Source: Paraglaciecola algarum (GTDB lineage Bacteria > Pseudomonadota > Gammaproteobacteria > Enterobacterales > Alteromonadaceae). Taken from it: a DNA stretch of 64,000 nt. The stretch covers positions 310,001 through 374,000 of the forward strand of contig NZ_JAKGAS010000004.1 in assembly GCF_021532655.1 (NCBI RefSeq). The letters run 5' to 3'. A program made the position numbers and the translations under genes. This document shows positions 1 to 8,258 of this stretch, in pieces; position 1 is the first letter of the stretch, and each line of letters starts with the position of its first letter. The notes under the pieces were generated by a model. The model saw only the letters and a program-made list of their open reading frames with translations, was not told the DNA's origin and searched no databases.

Positions 1-452
1 TTAATGGAGACTTGAACTAAGGTGTAATTGGGATCGCCTTTGGTCATTTGGCTCCACACAAACACCATAGCGGTACAAGGTGCCACACCCAGCAAAATCA
101 TGCCGGCTATATATTCATTGGCAGATTGCGGGTCAACCCAGTCGGCAAAAAATCCTTTAAAGAATAGCCAACCTAAAGCTGCCATAGTAAAAGGTTTTAC
201 TAACCAATTAATCACTAAGGTCAGAGCTAAACCTTTCGGTTTTTTACCTACGTCTTTTATTGAAGAGAAATCAATTTGGATCATCATGGGGTACACCATT
301 AACCAAATCAGCACAGCGACAACGATATTAACGTGGGCATACTCTAAGCCAGCCACCACTTCAAAAGCACCGGGTATCACACTGCCTAACACCACACCTG
401 CAATAATGCTTAATCCAACCCAAACCGACAAATACCGTTCAAATAATCCCAT
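1..452 (-). CDS. acr3: ACR3-family arsenite efflux permease, N-terminal part (cut by window edge)
   Basis: Reading the minus strand from the ATG at 452 gives about 150 residues with no stop before the window edge, so only the N-terminal part is present. It begins [19 protein letters not shown], has several hydrophobic helices, and contains the ACR3-typical stretches [10 protein letters not shown] and [19 protein letters not shown]3 proteins are inner-membrane antiporters that expel As(III); the cysteine in the APCTAM segment corresponds to the conserved functional cysteine of the family. An AAGAGGA ribosome-binding site sits just upstream of the ATG. It is the last visible gene of arsR-arsC-arsH-acr3, 23 bp after arsH, so it is presumably co-transcribed and arsenite-induced through ArsR. 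Plus-strand open frames over this stretch are not believable as genes. Confidence 0.92.
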   Translation of the reverse strand, partial: MGLFERYLSVWVGLSIIAGVVLGSVIPGAFEVVAGLEYAHVNIVVAVLIWLMVYPMMIQIDFSSIKDVGKKPKGLALTLVINWLVKPFTMAALGWLFFKGFFADWVDPQSANEYIAGMILLGVAPCTAMVFVWSQMTKGDPNYTLVQVSI

Positions 453-475
453 GGTTTTATCCTCTTAATAACGAT

Positions 476-1195
476 CTAAATTGATCTTTGATTAACACGT
501 TTACTTAACTCTTCAGCCGACTCTACACGCTCAGAATAACGGTCAACTAAATGTTCGGCATTATCACGCGTTAACAAGGTAAACTTGATTAACTCTTCAC
601 ACACATCAACAATTCGACTGTAATAGGACGAAGGTTTCATGCGATCATTGTCATCAAATTCCAAAAAGGCTTTCGCCACAGACGACTGGTTAGGTATGGT
701 TAACATACGCATCCAACGGCCTAAAACGCGCATTTGATTCACTGCATTAAAAGACTGAGAGCCGCCACTGACTTGCATCACAGCTAAAGTTTTACCTTGG
801 GTTGGACGCACCGCGCCAATACTTAACGGCACCCAATCAATCTGGCTTTTTAGAATGCCTGTCATCGAGCCATGACGCTCTGGCGAACACCACACTTGGC
901 CTTCTGACCACATCATCAATTCTCTAAGCTCAACAACTTTAGGGTTGGTTGCCTCGTCACCATCGGGCAATGGTAAACCTTTTGGGTCAAATATTTTAGT
1001 TTCTGCGCCCATGGCTTCAAGCAAACGAGCAGACTCTTCAACCACTAAGCGGCTAAACGAACGTTTGCGTAACGACCCGTACAACAACAAAATTTTAGGT
1101 TTGTGAGTTGCTGCGGTTTTGCTAAAAGAATCAGAGCTTGGCACAGCAAACTGCTCAGTATCTAAATTTGGCATAGACATATCGTTAATCGCCAT
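476..1195 (-). CDS. arsH: ArsH, NADPH-dependent FMN reductase / organoarsenical oxidase
   Basis: A 239-residue flavodoxin-like protein. The FMN-phosphate-binding motif [12 protein letters not shown] lies near residues 38-50, followed by the ArsH signature [20 protein letters not shown], and near residue 140 by [16 protein letters not shown]. ArsH enzymes are cytoplasmic NADPH:FMN oxidoreductases that in several bacteria oxidise trivalent methylated or aromatic arsenicals to the less toxic pentavalent forms. The ATG overlaps the arsC stop codon by one base (TAATG), indicating translational coupling. It lies between the arsenate reductase and the efflux permease in the ars operon. Length and motifs are normal for the family. 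Confidence 0.95.
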   Translation of the reverse strand: MAINDMSMPNLDTEQFAVPSSDSFSKTAATHKPKILLLYGSLRKRSFSRLVVEESARLLEAMGAETKIFDPKGLPLPDGDEATNPKVVELRELMMWSEGQVWCSPERHGSMTGILKSQIDWVPLSIGAVRPTQGKTLAVMQVSGGSQSFNAVNQMRVLGRWMRMLTIPNQSSVAKAFLEFDDNDRMKPSSYYSRIVDVCEELIKFTLLTRDNAEHLVDRYSERVESAEELSKRVNQRSI

Positions 1196-1665
1196 TAGTT
1201 AGCCCCTAACTTTGCTAAAGCAACTTTTAGAGCAGCTTTGTCTTGTACATCCACATCTAGGTTAGCCAATTGCTCAACTCTTTGTTTGATTTGTTCTATT
1301 GTGTCACGAAACGCATTAGCCAATTCTTCTTCAGAGCCTTCTAACTTAGACGGATCAGCCAAGCCCCAGTGAACTTTTACGCTATTGCCAAACCAAACAG
1401 GGCAAGATTCGCCAGCGGCTGAATCACATACTGTCACCACAATATCTGCCTCAAAATCTTCAAATTCGTCCCAAGACTGGCTAATTAAACCATCTGTAGA
1501 AATACCCGCTTCTTGCAGGTATTTAATCGATAAAGGATGGACTTCGCCTACCGGTTGACTGCCGGCACTTTTCGCTGCAATTTTGCCATCAGCATAATGA
1601 TTGGTAATGGCCTCAGACAAAATACTGCGACAACGATTATGGGTACAAATATATAAAATTTTCAT
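1195..1665 (-). CDS. arsC: Arsenate reductase ArsC, low-molecular-weight phosphatase type
   Basis: The start is placed at the internal ATG (1665), giving [14 protein letters not shown] and 156 residues. An AGGA 11 bases upstream and the family's usual N-terminus support it; the longer frame would begin inside arsR. The P-loop CX5R is C7-THNRC-R13, and a second cysteine pair occurs in [13 protein letters not shown], as in thioredoxin-coupled ArsC enzymes of the LMW protein tyrosine phosphatase fold. The enzyme reduces arsenate to arsenite, which ACR3 then exports. The gene begins about 14 bases after the arsR stop and overlaps arsH by one base, so it sits second in the operon. Confidence 0.94.
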   Translation of the reverse strand: MKILYICTHNRCRSILSEAITNHYADGKIAAKSAGSQPVGEVHPLSIKYLQEAGISTDGLISQSWDEFEDFEADIVVTVCDSAAGESCPVWFGNSVKVHWGLADPSKLEGSEEELANAFRDTIEQIKQRVEQLANLDVDVQDKAALKVALAKLGAN

Positions 1666-1678
1666 TTTGGACGGGTTC

Positions 1679-2011
1679 CTAGCTACACTTTTCAATTTGG
1701 GAGGTTTGAGACAAATTAGCTAAACTGCCAGCTAAATATTCGGGATTGTGATCGGCGGTTTTAATTAATACGTCCAATGCCCATTGAGGTAAATCTGCAG
1801 CAAGTGCGTAATACACCCACTTGCCACGCCTTTCATCTTGCAAAAGTCCACATTTACGTAACTCTGCTAAATGCCGCGACACTTTAGGTTGGCTCAACTG
1901 TAAAGCCGCCGTTAAGTCACACACACATAATTCTTTTTTAAGAGTGATCAATAACAAACACTGCAAACGTGTGTCTTCCGACAAACATTTATAAAAAGTA
2001 ACCGGTGACAT
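1679..2011 (-). CDS. arsR: ArsR-family arsenic-responsive transcriptional repressor
   Basis: A 110-residue winged-helix protein of SmtB/ArsR type. The metal-binding box ELCVCDL (residues about 27-33) precedes the recognition helix region QPKVSRHLAELRKCGLL, and a beta-wing RRGKWVYYAL follows. Family members bind the operon operator and release it when As(III) or Sb(III) binds the cysteines; the CVC pair seen here is the classic site. It is the first gene of the minus-strand ars operon and should autoregulate it. A perfect 16-bp palindrome lies about 40 bp upstream of its ATG and is the likely operator. Confidence 0.95.
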   Translation of the reverse strand: MSPVTFYKCLSEDTRLQCLLLITLKKELCVCDLTAALQLSQPKVSRHLAELRKCGLLQDERRGKWVYYALAADLPQWALDVLIKTADHNPEYLAGSLANLSQTSQIEKCS

Positions 2012-2050
2012 AAGTTTTCCATTAACTACAACACATGCGAAATATCATAT

Positions 2051-2066
2051 ATATGAAATTTCATAT
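2051..2066. promoter_or_regulatory. Probable ArsR operator (perfect palindrome)
   Basis: ATATGAAATTTCATAT is a perfect 16-bp inverted repeat 40 bp upstream of the arsR ATG. Its position and AT-rich dyad resemble ArsR-family operators. Binding by this ArsR is inferred from location, not shown. Confidence 0.6.
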
Positions 2067-2110
2067 GTCAATGCCGTCTTTATTAAATTTTCAGCAAAAA
2101 TAATAGCTAT

Positions 2111-3337
2111 CTATAAGGCTTTTTTAGTCGGCGCCACAACATTTGCAAATATTAACCCTGCAACCAAAGACATAAAAATAATCATCACTTCTTGGCCCAC
2201 ATGATCAATATTCACAAAGTCTTTCCCTGAGATAAAAGAATTCAATCCTATGTAAGTTTTAGCGCCTGGCACCAACACAATTAGACCATGCATTAAGGCA
2301 ATACTCGCAGGTTGATTCATCAAACGGCTGGATAAATTGGCAAACACCCCCAAAGCAAATGCCCCAATAAATGAACCTATTTCCTGATCAAACAAACTCG
2401 ATGTCCAAGTAGTAATACCATAGGCAATAAAGGCTGACATTAACGCCCAATGTATATGTTTTAAACGTGTTCTAAACACTGCAACTAATGAGATACTTAA
2501 CAGAAACACCGCTAGCCAAGTAGCCCAAAAAGGGAGTGATGGAGCAGGTGTGTAAGTATTTTCACCAAATAGAGCAAAACCAATAGCCACCCCAAGAAAT
2601 GCACCAAAATACAGTTTGAAGAACTGCATTAAGGCATCCATTACACGCGCTGTACCTGACACTAAATTTCGTGAAGAAAGTTCTGCTAAGCCCATAGTTA
2701 ACGATAAACCCGGCACCAAAAATATTACCGAACTCAAGACCACCAGCGGGATGTTAATGGAAGATTGGAAATATTGGCTAATAGCGCAAGCTAATAAAGC
2801 TGAAAACAAAGCACTGATGGGCTCTAACATCAAGTTAACCCGCTTCGACTTTTGTGACCATAAAGTCCAAAAGAAAACCACTAAACCTAATACTCCAGAC
2901 CATAACACCTCTGGCAAACTAGCACCCATTAACATAGAAAACGCGCCCGTACCTAAACCGAATGCCATGCCCGTCAGTAAATTGGAGTACGGGCTTTTTA
3001 AACTATTAATTTGATCTAAATGTTTATCTGCATCGGCTAAACTAAGCTTTCCACTGAGAAGTTCGTTGGCCAATTCATCGGTAAGTGACAAACAGTTCAT
3101 ATCTATTTCACCTGGCTCTAGACGCACAGCGATTTGATATTCGTCTTCGTGTTTATCAGTCCAAATCATGAAGGTTAGTGAGGTAGGCGACGAAATAAAT
3201 GACGAATGCACCCCCAGGTAGCTGGCAACTTCGGTTAAATATGCTTCAAGACGAAAAGCCGGCGTACCGTACTTATGCAACATTTTTCCAAGCTTAAGAA
3301 TAAACTTGCGAATAAAAATAAACTCAATAATGTTCAA
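2111..3337 (-). CDS. ThrE-type threonine/serine exporter family protein
   Basis: A 408-residue membrane protein. The soluble N-terminal part has the family hallmark LHKYGTPAFRLEAYL (from about residue 20) and continues to about residue 110. About ten hydrophobic segments follow, with the repeated-half layout of ThrE (DUF1212 then DUF3815), including VPGLSLTMGLAEL and LVPGAKTYIGLNSF, the conserved P-G turns of each half. ThrE of Corynebacterium exports L-threonine and L-serine; a substrate here is inferred only from the family. It is a single gene on minus between the ars promoter and a divergent metallopeptidase gene. The start could be a few residues downstream, but the first ATG fits family length. 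Confidence 0.82.
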   Translation of the reverse strand: MNIIEFIFIRKFILKLGKMLHKYGTPAFRLEAYLTEVASYLGVHSSFISSPTSLTFMIWTDKHEDEYQIAVRLEPGEIDMNCLSLTDELANELLSGKLSLADADKHLDQINSLKSPYSNLLTGMAFGLGTGAFSMLMGASLPEVLWSGVLGLVVFFWTLWSQKSKRVNLMLEPISALFSALLACAISQYFQSSINIPLVVLSSVIFLVPGLSLTMGLAELSSRNLVSGTARVMDALMQFFKLYFGAFLGVAIGFALFGENTYTPAPSLPFWATWLAVFLLSISLVAVFRTRLKHIHWALMSAFIAYGITTWTSSLFDQEIGSFIGAFALGVFANLSSRLMNQPASIALMHGLIVLVPGAKTYIGLNSFISGKDFVNIDHVGQEVMIIFMSLVAGLIFANVVAPTKKAL

Positions 3338-3530
3338 TTGTGTGTCACTCGCTGCGCCACTTTACTCAACACGATACGAATTAGTTTCGGTTGGGCCTGA
3401 GCGGCATAGGTAAAAAATGGTTACTTTGGCTTTAGTTTAAAAACAAAAGGCTTAAACAATAGGCCGCAAGCCAAGTATAATAAAGGTCATTCAGTTCACT
3501 ATATCATTTAACTTCACATTCCAATTTAAT

Positions 3531-4055
3531 ATGTCAGAACCATTAACTTATCTTGCCCATTATTCTGCAGAGCTACAAAGCCAAATCCAACAACTACTCG
3601 ATGCAAATAAGTTAGGCGACTGGTTACGCTCTCGATATCCGAATGTACATGAAGTGGCTAACGACAACGACTTACGTGAATATGCTATGGGCTTAAAAAA
3701 CCAATACATGAAAAAAACGCAACCATTGAGTAAGGTAATTTACGATCCCAAAATCCACATAGTGAATCATGCTTTAGGCTTACATTCTTATGTGTCGCGA
3801 GTGCAAGGTAATAAACTGAAAAGTAAAAACGAATTACGGGTTAGCACCTTATTCAAAAACACCCCAGAAGCATTTTTAAACATGATAGTGGTGCACGAGC
3901 TGGCTCATTTAAAAGAAAAACAACACAACAAAGCTTTCTATAAACTTTGCCAACATATGATGCCTGACTACCACCAAGTTGAATTTGATGTGAGAGTGTA
4001 CTTAACTGAACTAGAAGCAACTGGTTATGTCTTTAAAGCAACTAAGGAGTCCTAA
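3531..4055 (+). CDS. YgjP-like zinc metallopeptidase-domain protein (M48/DUF45 type)
   Basis: A 174-residue cytoplasmic protein with no signal peptide. The zinc-binding motif is VVHELAHLKEKQHNKAFY near residues 122-140: HELAH supplies two histidines and the catalytic glutamate, and the downstream H in KQHNKAF is the likely third ligand. This is the arrangement of the YgjP-like/DUF45 group related to SprT and M48 proteases. No substrate is known from the family. The stop codon overlaps the start of the next gene (TAATG), so the two are translationally coupled. A TATAAT-like element lies about 50 bp upstream. Confidence 0.8.
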   Translation: MSEPLTYLAHYSAELQSQIQQLLDANKLGDWLRSRYPNVHEVANDNDLREYAMGLKNQYMKKTQPLSKVIYDPKIHIVNHALGLHSYVSRVQGNKLKSKNELRVSTLFKNTPEAFLNMIVVHELAHLKEKQHNKAFYKLCQHMMPDYHQVEFDVRVYLTELEATGYVFKATKES

Positions 4056-4411
4056 TGGAGTTTCAATTTCGCAAAGGTATCACTGGCCTACCCTTAGCCA
4101 AATGTGATTTAGAATGTGAAGCATTTGGTGATTGGTTAAGCCACGATTTAGGCACTGACCGGGCAAAAATTAAAGACTTATTAGAGATTGTCGAACAATT
4201 ACTTAATAAACGCCTTGCTCATTATGAGCTTTCAGGCAAAGAGTATTACCTTACATTTGAAGATGATGAAGTTTTACTATCATTAAATAACAATCAAACC
4301 ACTGTTGATGAATTTGCTGAAGATTACGACCCAGATGAAAGTACAGGCTGTGGATTAATCGACTTTAAACACCTACTTGAACAATGGGCAATTTTTACTA
4401 GGGGCGGTTGA
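4055..4411 (+). CDS. yacL: YacL family protein (UPF0231)
   Basis: A 118-residue acidic soluble protein. It follows the Escherichia coli YacL pattern: an N-terminal MEFQFRKGITGLPLAK, a central GKEYYLTFEDDEVLLSLN (equivalent to the GHEYTLWMDGEEVMVRAN region of YacL), then a strongly acidic stretch and a C-terminal helix DFKHLLEQWAIF. The molecular function of the family is unknown. It is coupled to the preceding metallopeptidase gene by a one-base overlap. No transmembrane segment or signal peptide is visible. Confidence 0.78.
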   Translation: MEFQFRKGITGLPLAKCDLECEAFGDWLSHDLGTDRAKIKDLLEIVEQLLNKRLAHYELSGKEYYLTFEDDEVLLSLNNNQTTVDEFAEDYDPDESTGCGLIDFKHLLEQWAIFTRGG

Positions 4412-4864
4412 TCTTAACTAAGGTTTGAGCTTAACTAGCCTGAGTCCATAGCTCACACTCAGGTTAACAAAACTACGCACATTTACGTATTGTAATGTGC
4501 TTAAAAAACAACCCCTACTTTGGTGAAGCTAACATCCAAAACTGTGCAGACACGACACTATCTAAGCTATCAAAAAACTTAAGCGACTGTTTATAAAGAA
4601 CTTTAAAACTTGGCCTGATTATAGCTTAGTACTCGGCATGAACCGTCGTTCAGTTTTATCCAGGGAATGCTTTAACGTTAAAACAACGATAAGGTAGCCA
4701 ATATAAATAAAATACAAAGGCAATTGATAGACGGTTCCAAAAAGCTCCTGTCAGATACACTATCTGGCGGGAGCTTTTTATCATATAGCCAAAACGTTTA
4801 TCACATCAACAGAATAGATTCTGTAGAATAGCGCCCGCCTACTAAAACCTAACTGAGACTTGCA
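4412..4864. other. Gene-free stretch containing a strong isolated hairpin
   Basis: These 453 bp hold no credible coding frame. A weak inverted repeat, CCTGAGT/ACTCAGG (4439-4463), lies shortly after yacL and has no T-tract. The only strong structure is the 19-bp hairpin at 4739-4779. The stretch between could be a long untranslated trailer or an unrecognised small RNA ending at that hairpin. I recognise no Rfam-type family in it. Confidence 0.4.
4739..4779. terminator. Strong bidirectional intrinsic terminator
   Basis: A 19-bp stem (only G-U deviations) with a 3-nt loop, bounded by five A on the left and five T on the right. It can terminate in both directions. It stands 328 bp after yacL and 86 bp before the next gene, far from any stop codon it would obviously serve. 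Confidence 0.75.
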
Positions 4865-5425
4865 TTGGAATTCCTTACTAACCTTTTTACTCTCTTTTTT
4901 CAGAACGTAAACCAGCTTTTCTGGCTCAACCCAGTAGCCCAAACCATAGGATTAATCGCCTTATTTGTTGGCGTTTATGCTTTTTTACACAGAGATGATC
5001 AAAAATTGCGAGTGTACCTGTCTGTATTCACTCTCTTCATGTGTATACATTTTTTAATGTTAGGCTTATGGACAGCTGCAACAATGGCTTTTTTGAGTGC
5101 TATTCGTAATTATCTATCCTCTCGAACCAGCAATATTTGGGTAATGACAGTTTTTTTATTGGTGGCACTGACGCTTGCCATCCCTAACGTGACTGATCCC
5201 ATACACCTACTGCCAATACTCGCCACAACCTTGGGAACTTGGGCATTGTTCAGGGAGCATGGCATACGTATGCGTTTTTTAATGTTAATCGGTACTGTAT
5301 CTTGGTTAAGTCATAATTTTCTAGCTGGCTCTTTAGGTGGAGTCTTAATAGAAAGCCTATTTGTCATTATTAATACTCATACCATGATCAAATTATTCAA
5401 AAGTAATCGTTCTCAAACATCATAA
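4865..5425 (+). CDS. ygjV: YgjV family inner-membrane protein
   Basis: A 186-residue hydrophobic protein with about six transmembrane segments (roughly residues 22-40, 48-66, 70-80, 90-106, 112-126 and 136-165). The pattern GLIALFVGVYAFLHRDDQKLRVYL, here quoted only by its key G, Y and R/L positions, followed by MAFLSAIRNYLS and SHNFLAGS, is that of the YgjV family (Pfam Imp-YgjV), whose function is unknown. The start is a TTG at 4865: an in-frame stop lies 15 bases upstream and the next ATG is about 60 codons in. It is a single gene between gene-poor flanks. Confidence 0.75.
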   Translation: MEFLTNLFTLFFQNVNQLFWLNPVAQTIGLIALFVGVYAFLHRDDQKLRVYLSVFTLFMCIHFLMLGLWTAATMAFLSAIRNYLSSRTSNIWVMTVFLLVALTLAIPNVTDPIHLLPILATTLGTWALFREHGIRMRFLMLIGTVSWLSHNFLAGSLGGVLIESLFVIINTHTMIKLFKSNRSQTS

Positions 5426-5556
5426 ACACCTTGATTTCTTTCCCGATTTTTCCCATCTTACCAACTTCACCACTAAAATTTGGCTGGAAAAATTTTGCCT
5501 AAAGCTATTTAATAGAAATACAGGACTTTAATCTGAATAACGGAAATGGCTAAGCT

Positions 5557-6597
5557 ATGACTAAGAAACAAACCACACTTATTGTGCGATTAGTATTATT
5601 TATCAGCACAGCTATCTCTTTGTATTTTGTGCCTTGGATCTTAGTTAAAGCTTGGATATTACCACTACCGAATACGGTACAAGAACAAGTCAATGAAGCA
5701 ATAAGCCATGGTTTTGATGGCATGATTGTTTATGTGGATCAAGCTGGCCAACCAGCTGAATTTTATGCGGGAGGCTGGAAAGATCGTAAAAACCAAATAC
5801 CTGCCGATCCCCATTCATTATTCAAGATTGCCAGTATCAGTAAGTTATATGTGGCAGTAGCTATTACTAAACTGGCCAGCGCAAAACAATTATCGCTAGA
5901 TGATCCCTTAACTAAATATTTTCCGGAGCTTGAAGGCCGAATCGAAAATGCCGCACAAATACCACTGAAATTAATGGTACAACATAGAAGTGGCATTCCC
6001 AGTTATACCAACCACCCTACTTTTTGGCATAACGAACAAGAAAACAATAAAAACGCCCTAGAGTTTGCTCTTGATTTACCTGCCAGTTTTGCTCCAGACC
6101 AAGGCTACGAATATTCCAACACCAATTATTTGTTATTAAGTCGGATCATCGAAAAGGTATCAGGCAGTAGCGAACAGCAATTTTTCAAAGAGAAAATACT
6201 CCAACCTCTTAACTTGAAGAATACCTTTTATTCGTTAGCAGAAGTTAATTTAGCAGATGTAATGAGTGGATATTACGTAGGTGTTGAAGAAGACTTTAAA
6301 ACCCATGAACACGGTATGTTAGCCACGGCCGAAGACGTGGGTATATTCTTACGGGCTTTAAATGATGGATCAATTTTCGATGCGGGTGAACAAGAAATTT
6401 ATGCGTCTATTTATGTATATGAACATGGAGGCTTAGTACCGGGTTACCAAAGTCTCGCTGAGTACCACAAAGATATAGATACAGTGATAGTACAATTTAT
6501 AAATACCACTGATTTTGCGGGATACCAATGGAATTTATCGGAAATCACCATTAATCGAATTGTAGACATCATTAAAAAGAACAAAGAGAAAAACTAA
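5557..6597 (+). CDS. Membrane-anchored serine hydrolase, beta-lactamase class C family
   Basis: A 346-residue protein with an N-terminal signal anchor at about residues 8-35 (LIVRLVLFISTAISLYF and following). It carries the three catalytic motifs of the class C beta-lactamase/DD-peptidase fold: S-x-x-K in FKIASISKLYVA, Y-x-N in YEYSNTNYLLL, and the HGG triad in YEHGGLVPGYQS. Such proteins are periplasmic esterases, D-aminopeptidases or penicillin-binding-like enzymes; the sequence does not say which, and antibiotic resistance should not be assumed. The C-terminal part between the second and third motifs is somewhat short. No operon partner is visible. Confidence 0.85.
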   Translation: MTKKQTTLIVRLVLFISTAISLYFVPWILVKAWILPLPNTVQEQVNEAISHGFDGMIVYVDQAGQPAEFYAGGWKDRKNQIPADPHSLFKIASISKLYVAVAITKLASAKQLSLDDPLTKYFPELEGRIENAAQIPLKLMVQHRSGIPSYTNHPTFWHNEQENNKNALEFALDLPASFAPDQGYEYSNTNYLLLSRIIEKVSGSSEQQFFKEKILQPLNLKNTFYSLAEVNLADVMSGYYVGVEEDFKTHEHGMLATAEDVGIFLRALNDGSIFDAGEQEIYASIYVYEHGGLVPGYQSLAEYHKDIDTVIVQFINTTDFAGYQWNLSEITINRIVDIIKKNKEKN

Positions 6598-6620
6598 TCC
6601 AAATTTTAGAAATAAAAACA

Positions 6621-6662
6621 CAAGGTCATTCAGCATAAAATAACACCAAACTGAAGGCCTTG
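6621..6662 (-). terminator. Intrinsic terminator downstream of the small lipoprotein gene
   Basis: An imperfect stem (CAAGG/CCTTG plus TTCAG/CTGAA) between two convergent genes. Read on minus it is followed by TGTTTTTATTT, fitting termination of the lipoprotein transcript; on plus the T-run is weak. Confidence 0.6.
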
Positions 6663-6680
6663 TTTACCGTCTGCACTTGG

Positions 6681-6983
6681 TTAGTTTGGTTGGCAATGCT
6701 TTTGAATTCTTTTAGTCACTTGGTTGATCAGACCTATGTCTTTTGTCGCTTCAGCTTCGACTAGATCCAATTTTGCATCTTGGCACTTTATTTTTTGGAT
6801 CTTCTGCATTTCTTGGCGTTCTTTCGCCATCATAGCTTTTTGTTCTGGCGTTAAGACCTCTTCAGCTACAGTCTCATTTTGAGTTTTGTCTGCTGTATTT
6901 TGGGGCTCATCGGACAAACTATAATTAATGCTACAACTTGAGACTAATCCTAATATAAAAAAGCTAGCCGCTATTATTTTCAT
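6681..6983 (-). CDS. Small predicted lipoprotein of unknown function
   Basis: A 100-residue protein that begins MKIIAASFFILGLVSSC, a signal peptide ending in a lipobox-like LVSSC with the lipidated cysteine at residue 17. The mature part is charged and helical, with a run ETVAEEVLTPEQKAMMAK that suggests a coiled coil, and cysteines near the C-terminus. I do not recognise a family. AGGG seven bases before the ATG supports the start. It is a single gene on minus between the serine hydrolase and ubiI, with a terminator behind it. Confidence 0.65.
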   Translation of the reverse strand: MKIIAASFFILGLVSSCSINYSLSDEPQNTADKTQNETVAEEVLTPEQKAMMAKERQEMQKIQKIKCQDAKLDLVEAEATKDIGLINQVTKRIQKHCQPN

Positions 6984-7055
6984 GTGAACCCTATTTTAAA
7001 TTAATTTCCGTAATCCTAAACCTAAGTGTAATCGGATTTATCCAAAGCGAACACC

Positions 7056-8258
7056 TTATTTCGCTAGTTTTGGCAATTCCCCTTCCAATCCCATAGCTTG
7101 CTTGATAATAGAATGTTTGGTTTTGGGTAGCTTATTTATGGTAGCTAAACCAATATCCCTGATTAATTTTTTAACCGGATCTTGCCCAGAAAAAATTTGT
7201 TTAAATCCCTCCATGGTAGCAATCATTTTTACAGCCTCAGTTTTACGCCAACGCTCATAGGGACGTAAGTGTCTAGCTAATCCAATATCTTTACCTTTTT
7301 CCACCAGCGTAATAATTTGTTCAGCTAAAGCGGCAGCATCTAATATCCCAAGATTTGCACCTTGACCAGCTAGTGGGTGCATGGTGTGTGCTGCATCGCC
7401 CACTAAGGCAACGCGCTCACCTACCCATTGGCGGGTGTAACGCATTTTTAAAGGGTAAGCTTGTCTCTTGCTGACCAATTCACATAAACCTAATTTAGCA
7501 TCAAAACTGGCGGTTAATTCCTTTTCGAAATCAGTTTTATCTAGTCCTAACAAGCGTTTGGCTTTAGGTTCATCTTGAGACCACACTATTGAACAATAAT
7601 GTTCATCCCATAAAGGTAAAAATGCTAATGGCCCATGTGCAGTAAACACTTGCCTGGCAACATATTGATGTGAGTGTTCAGTTTTAATGGTCGCAACAAT
7701 GGCATCTTGGTCGTAATCCCAAAATGTTTGCGCTAGATTAGCCTGCTTTTTGACAATAGAATTAGCGCCATCTGCACCAATTACTAGACGAGCGGATATA
7801 TGGCTATTATCATCTAAATGAATAAAACATTCATGTTGACCAAAGATTAACTTTTGGATTTTTTTAGGAGCCAATATTTGGATAAAACTGGCTTGCTCAG
7901 CTTCCATCCAAAGTGCATGGCGTATATGCTGATTTTCAACCACATAACCTAGTTGCTCTTGACCGACTTGCTGTGCGGCAAACTCAATATTGGCAAAACT
8001 GTCTTGATCCCACACCAACATATCAGCATATCGGCCCATACGCTTTTGGTTTAAATGTTGCCATGCTCCGACATTTTGCAAGACTGTTTGTGTGGCTAGC
8101 GTAAGAGCACTGACTCTCAATTCTGGCGCTTCACTTGGAAAGTGACTACTTAGGTTTCCATCAATAACAGCTACTGACAAACCTATATTTTTCAACGCCA
8201 ATGCTTGGGTTAGGCCAACTATGCCAGCACCAACAACGACGACATCAAACACTTGCAT
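7056..8258 (-). CDS. ubiI: 2-polyprenylphenol 5-hydroxylase UbiI (VisC), FAD-dependent
   Basis: A 400-residue flavoprotein monooxygenase of ubiquinone biosynthesis. The N-terminal Rossmann motif VVVVGAGIVGL (residues about 6-16) binds FAD ADP; the second FAD motif is VGDAAHTMHPLAGQGANLG near residue 285. UbiI rather than UbiH is favoured because the E. coli UbiI landmarks recur: PELRVSAL, VWDQDSFANIEF, LGYVVENQHIRHALW and the C-terminal RDIGLATINKLPKTK followed by QAMGLEGELP. The family hydroxylates the ring at C5. It overlaps the end of pepP by 14 bp, in the conserved ygfB-pepP-ubi operon order, but the ubiH copy that E. coli has between pepP and ubiI is not here. Confidence 0.9.
   Translation of the reverse strand: MQVFDVVVVGAGIVGLTQALALKNIGLSVAVIDGNLSSHFPSEAPELRVSALTLATQTVLQNVGAWQHLNQKRMGRYADMLVWDQDSFANIEFAAQQVGQEQLGYVVENQHIRHALWMEAEQASFIQILAPKKIQKLIFGQHECFIHLDDNSHISARLVIGADGANSIVKKQANLAQTFWDYDQDAIVATIKTEHSHQYVARQVFTAHGPLAFLPLWDEHYCSIVWSQDEPKAKRLLGLDKTDFEKELTASFDAKLGLCELVSKRQAYPLKMRYTRQWVGERVALVGDAAHTMHPLAGQGANLGILDAAALAEQIITLVEKGKDIGLARHLRPYERWRKTEAVKMIATMEGFKQIFSGQDPVKKLIRDIGLATINKLPKTKHSIIKQAMGLEGELPKLAK

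Noticed and set aside
28..468. Plus-strand open frame of 146 codons at the left edge
   Set aside because: The minus strand encodes a convincing ACR3 permease in the right operon place; the plus frame shows no family motif.
5557..6597. Calling the serine hydrolase an AmpC antibiotic-resistance enzyme
   Set aside because: Only the general class C fold motifs are present, and the protein is membrane-anchored; the family mostly comprises esterases and peptidases.
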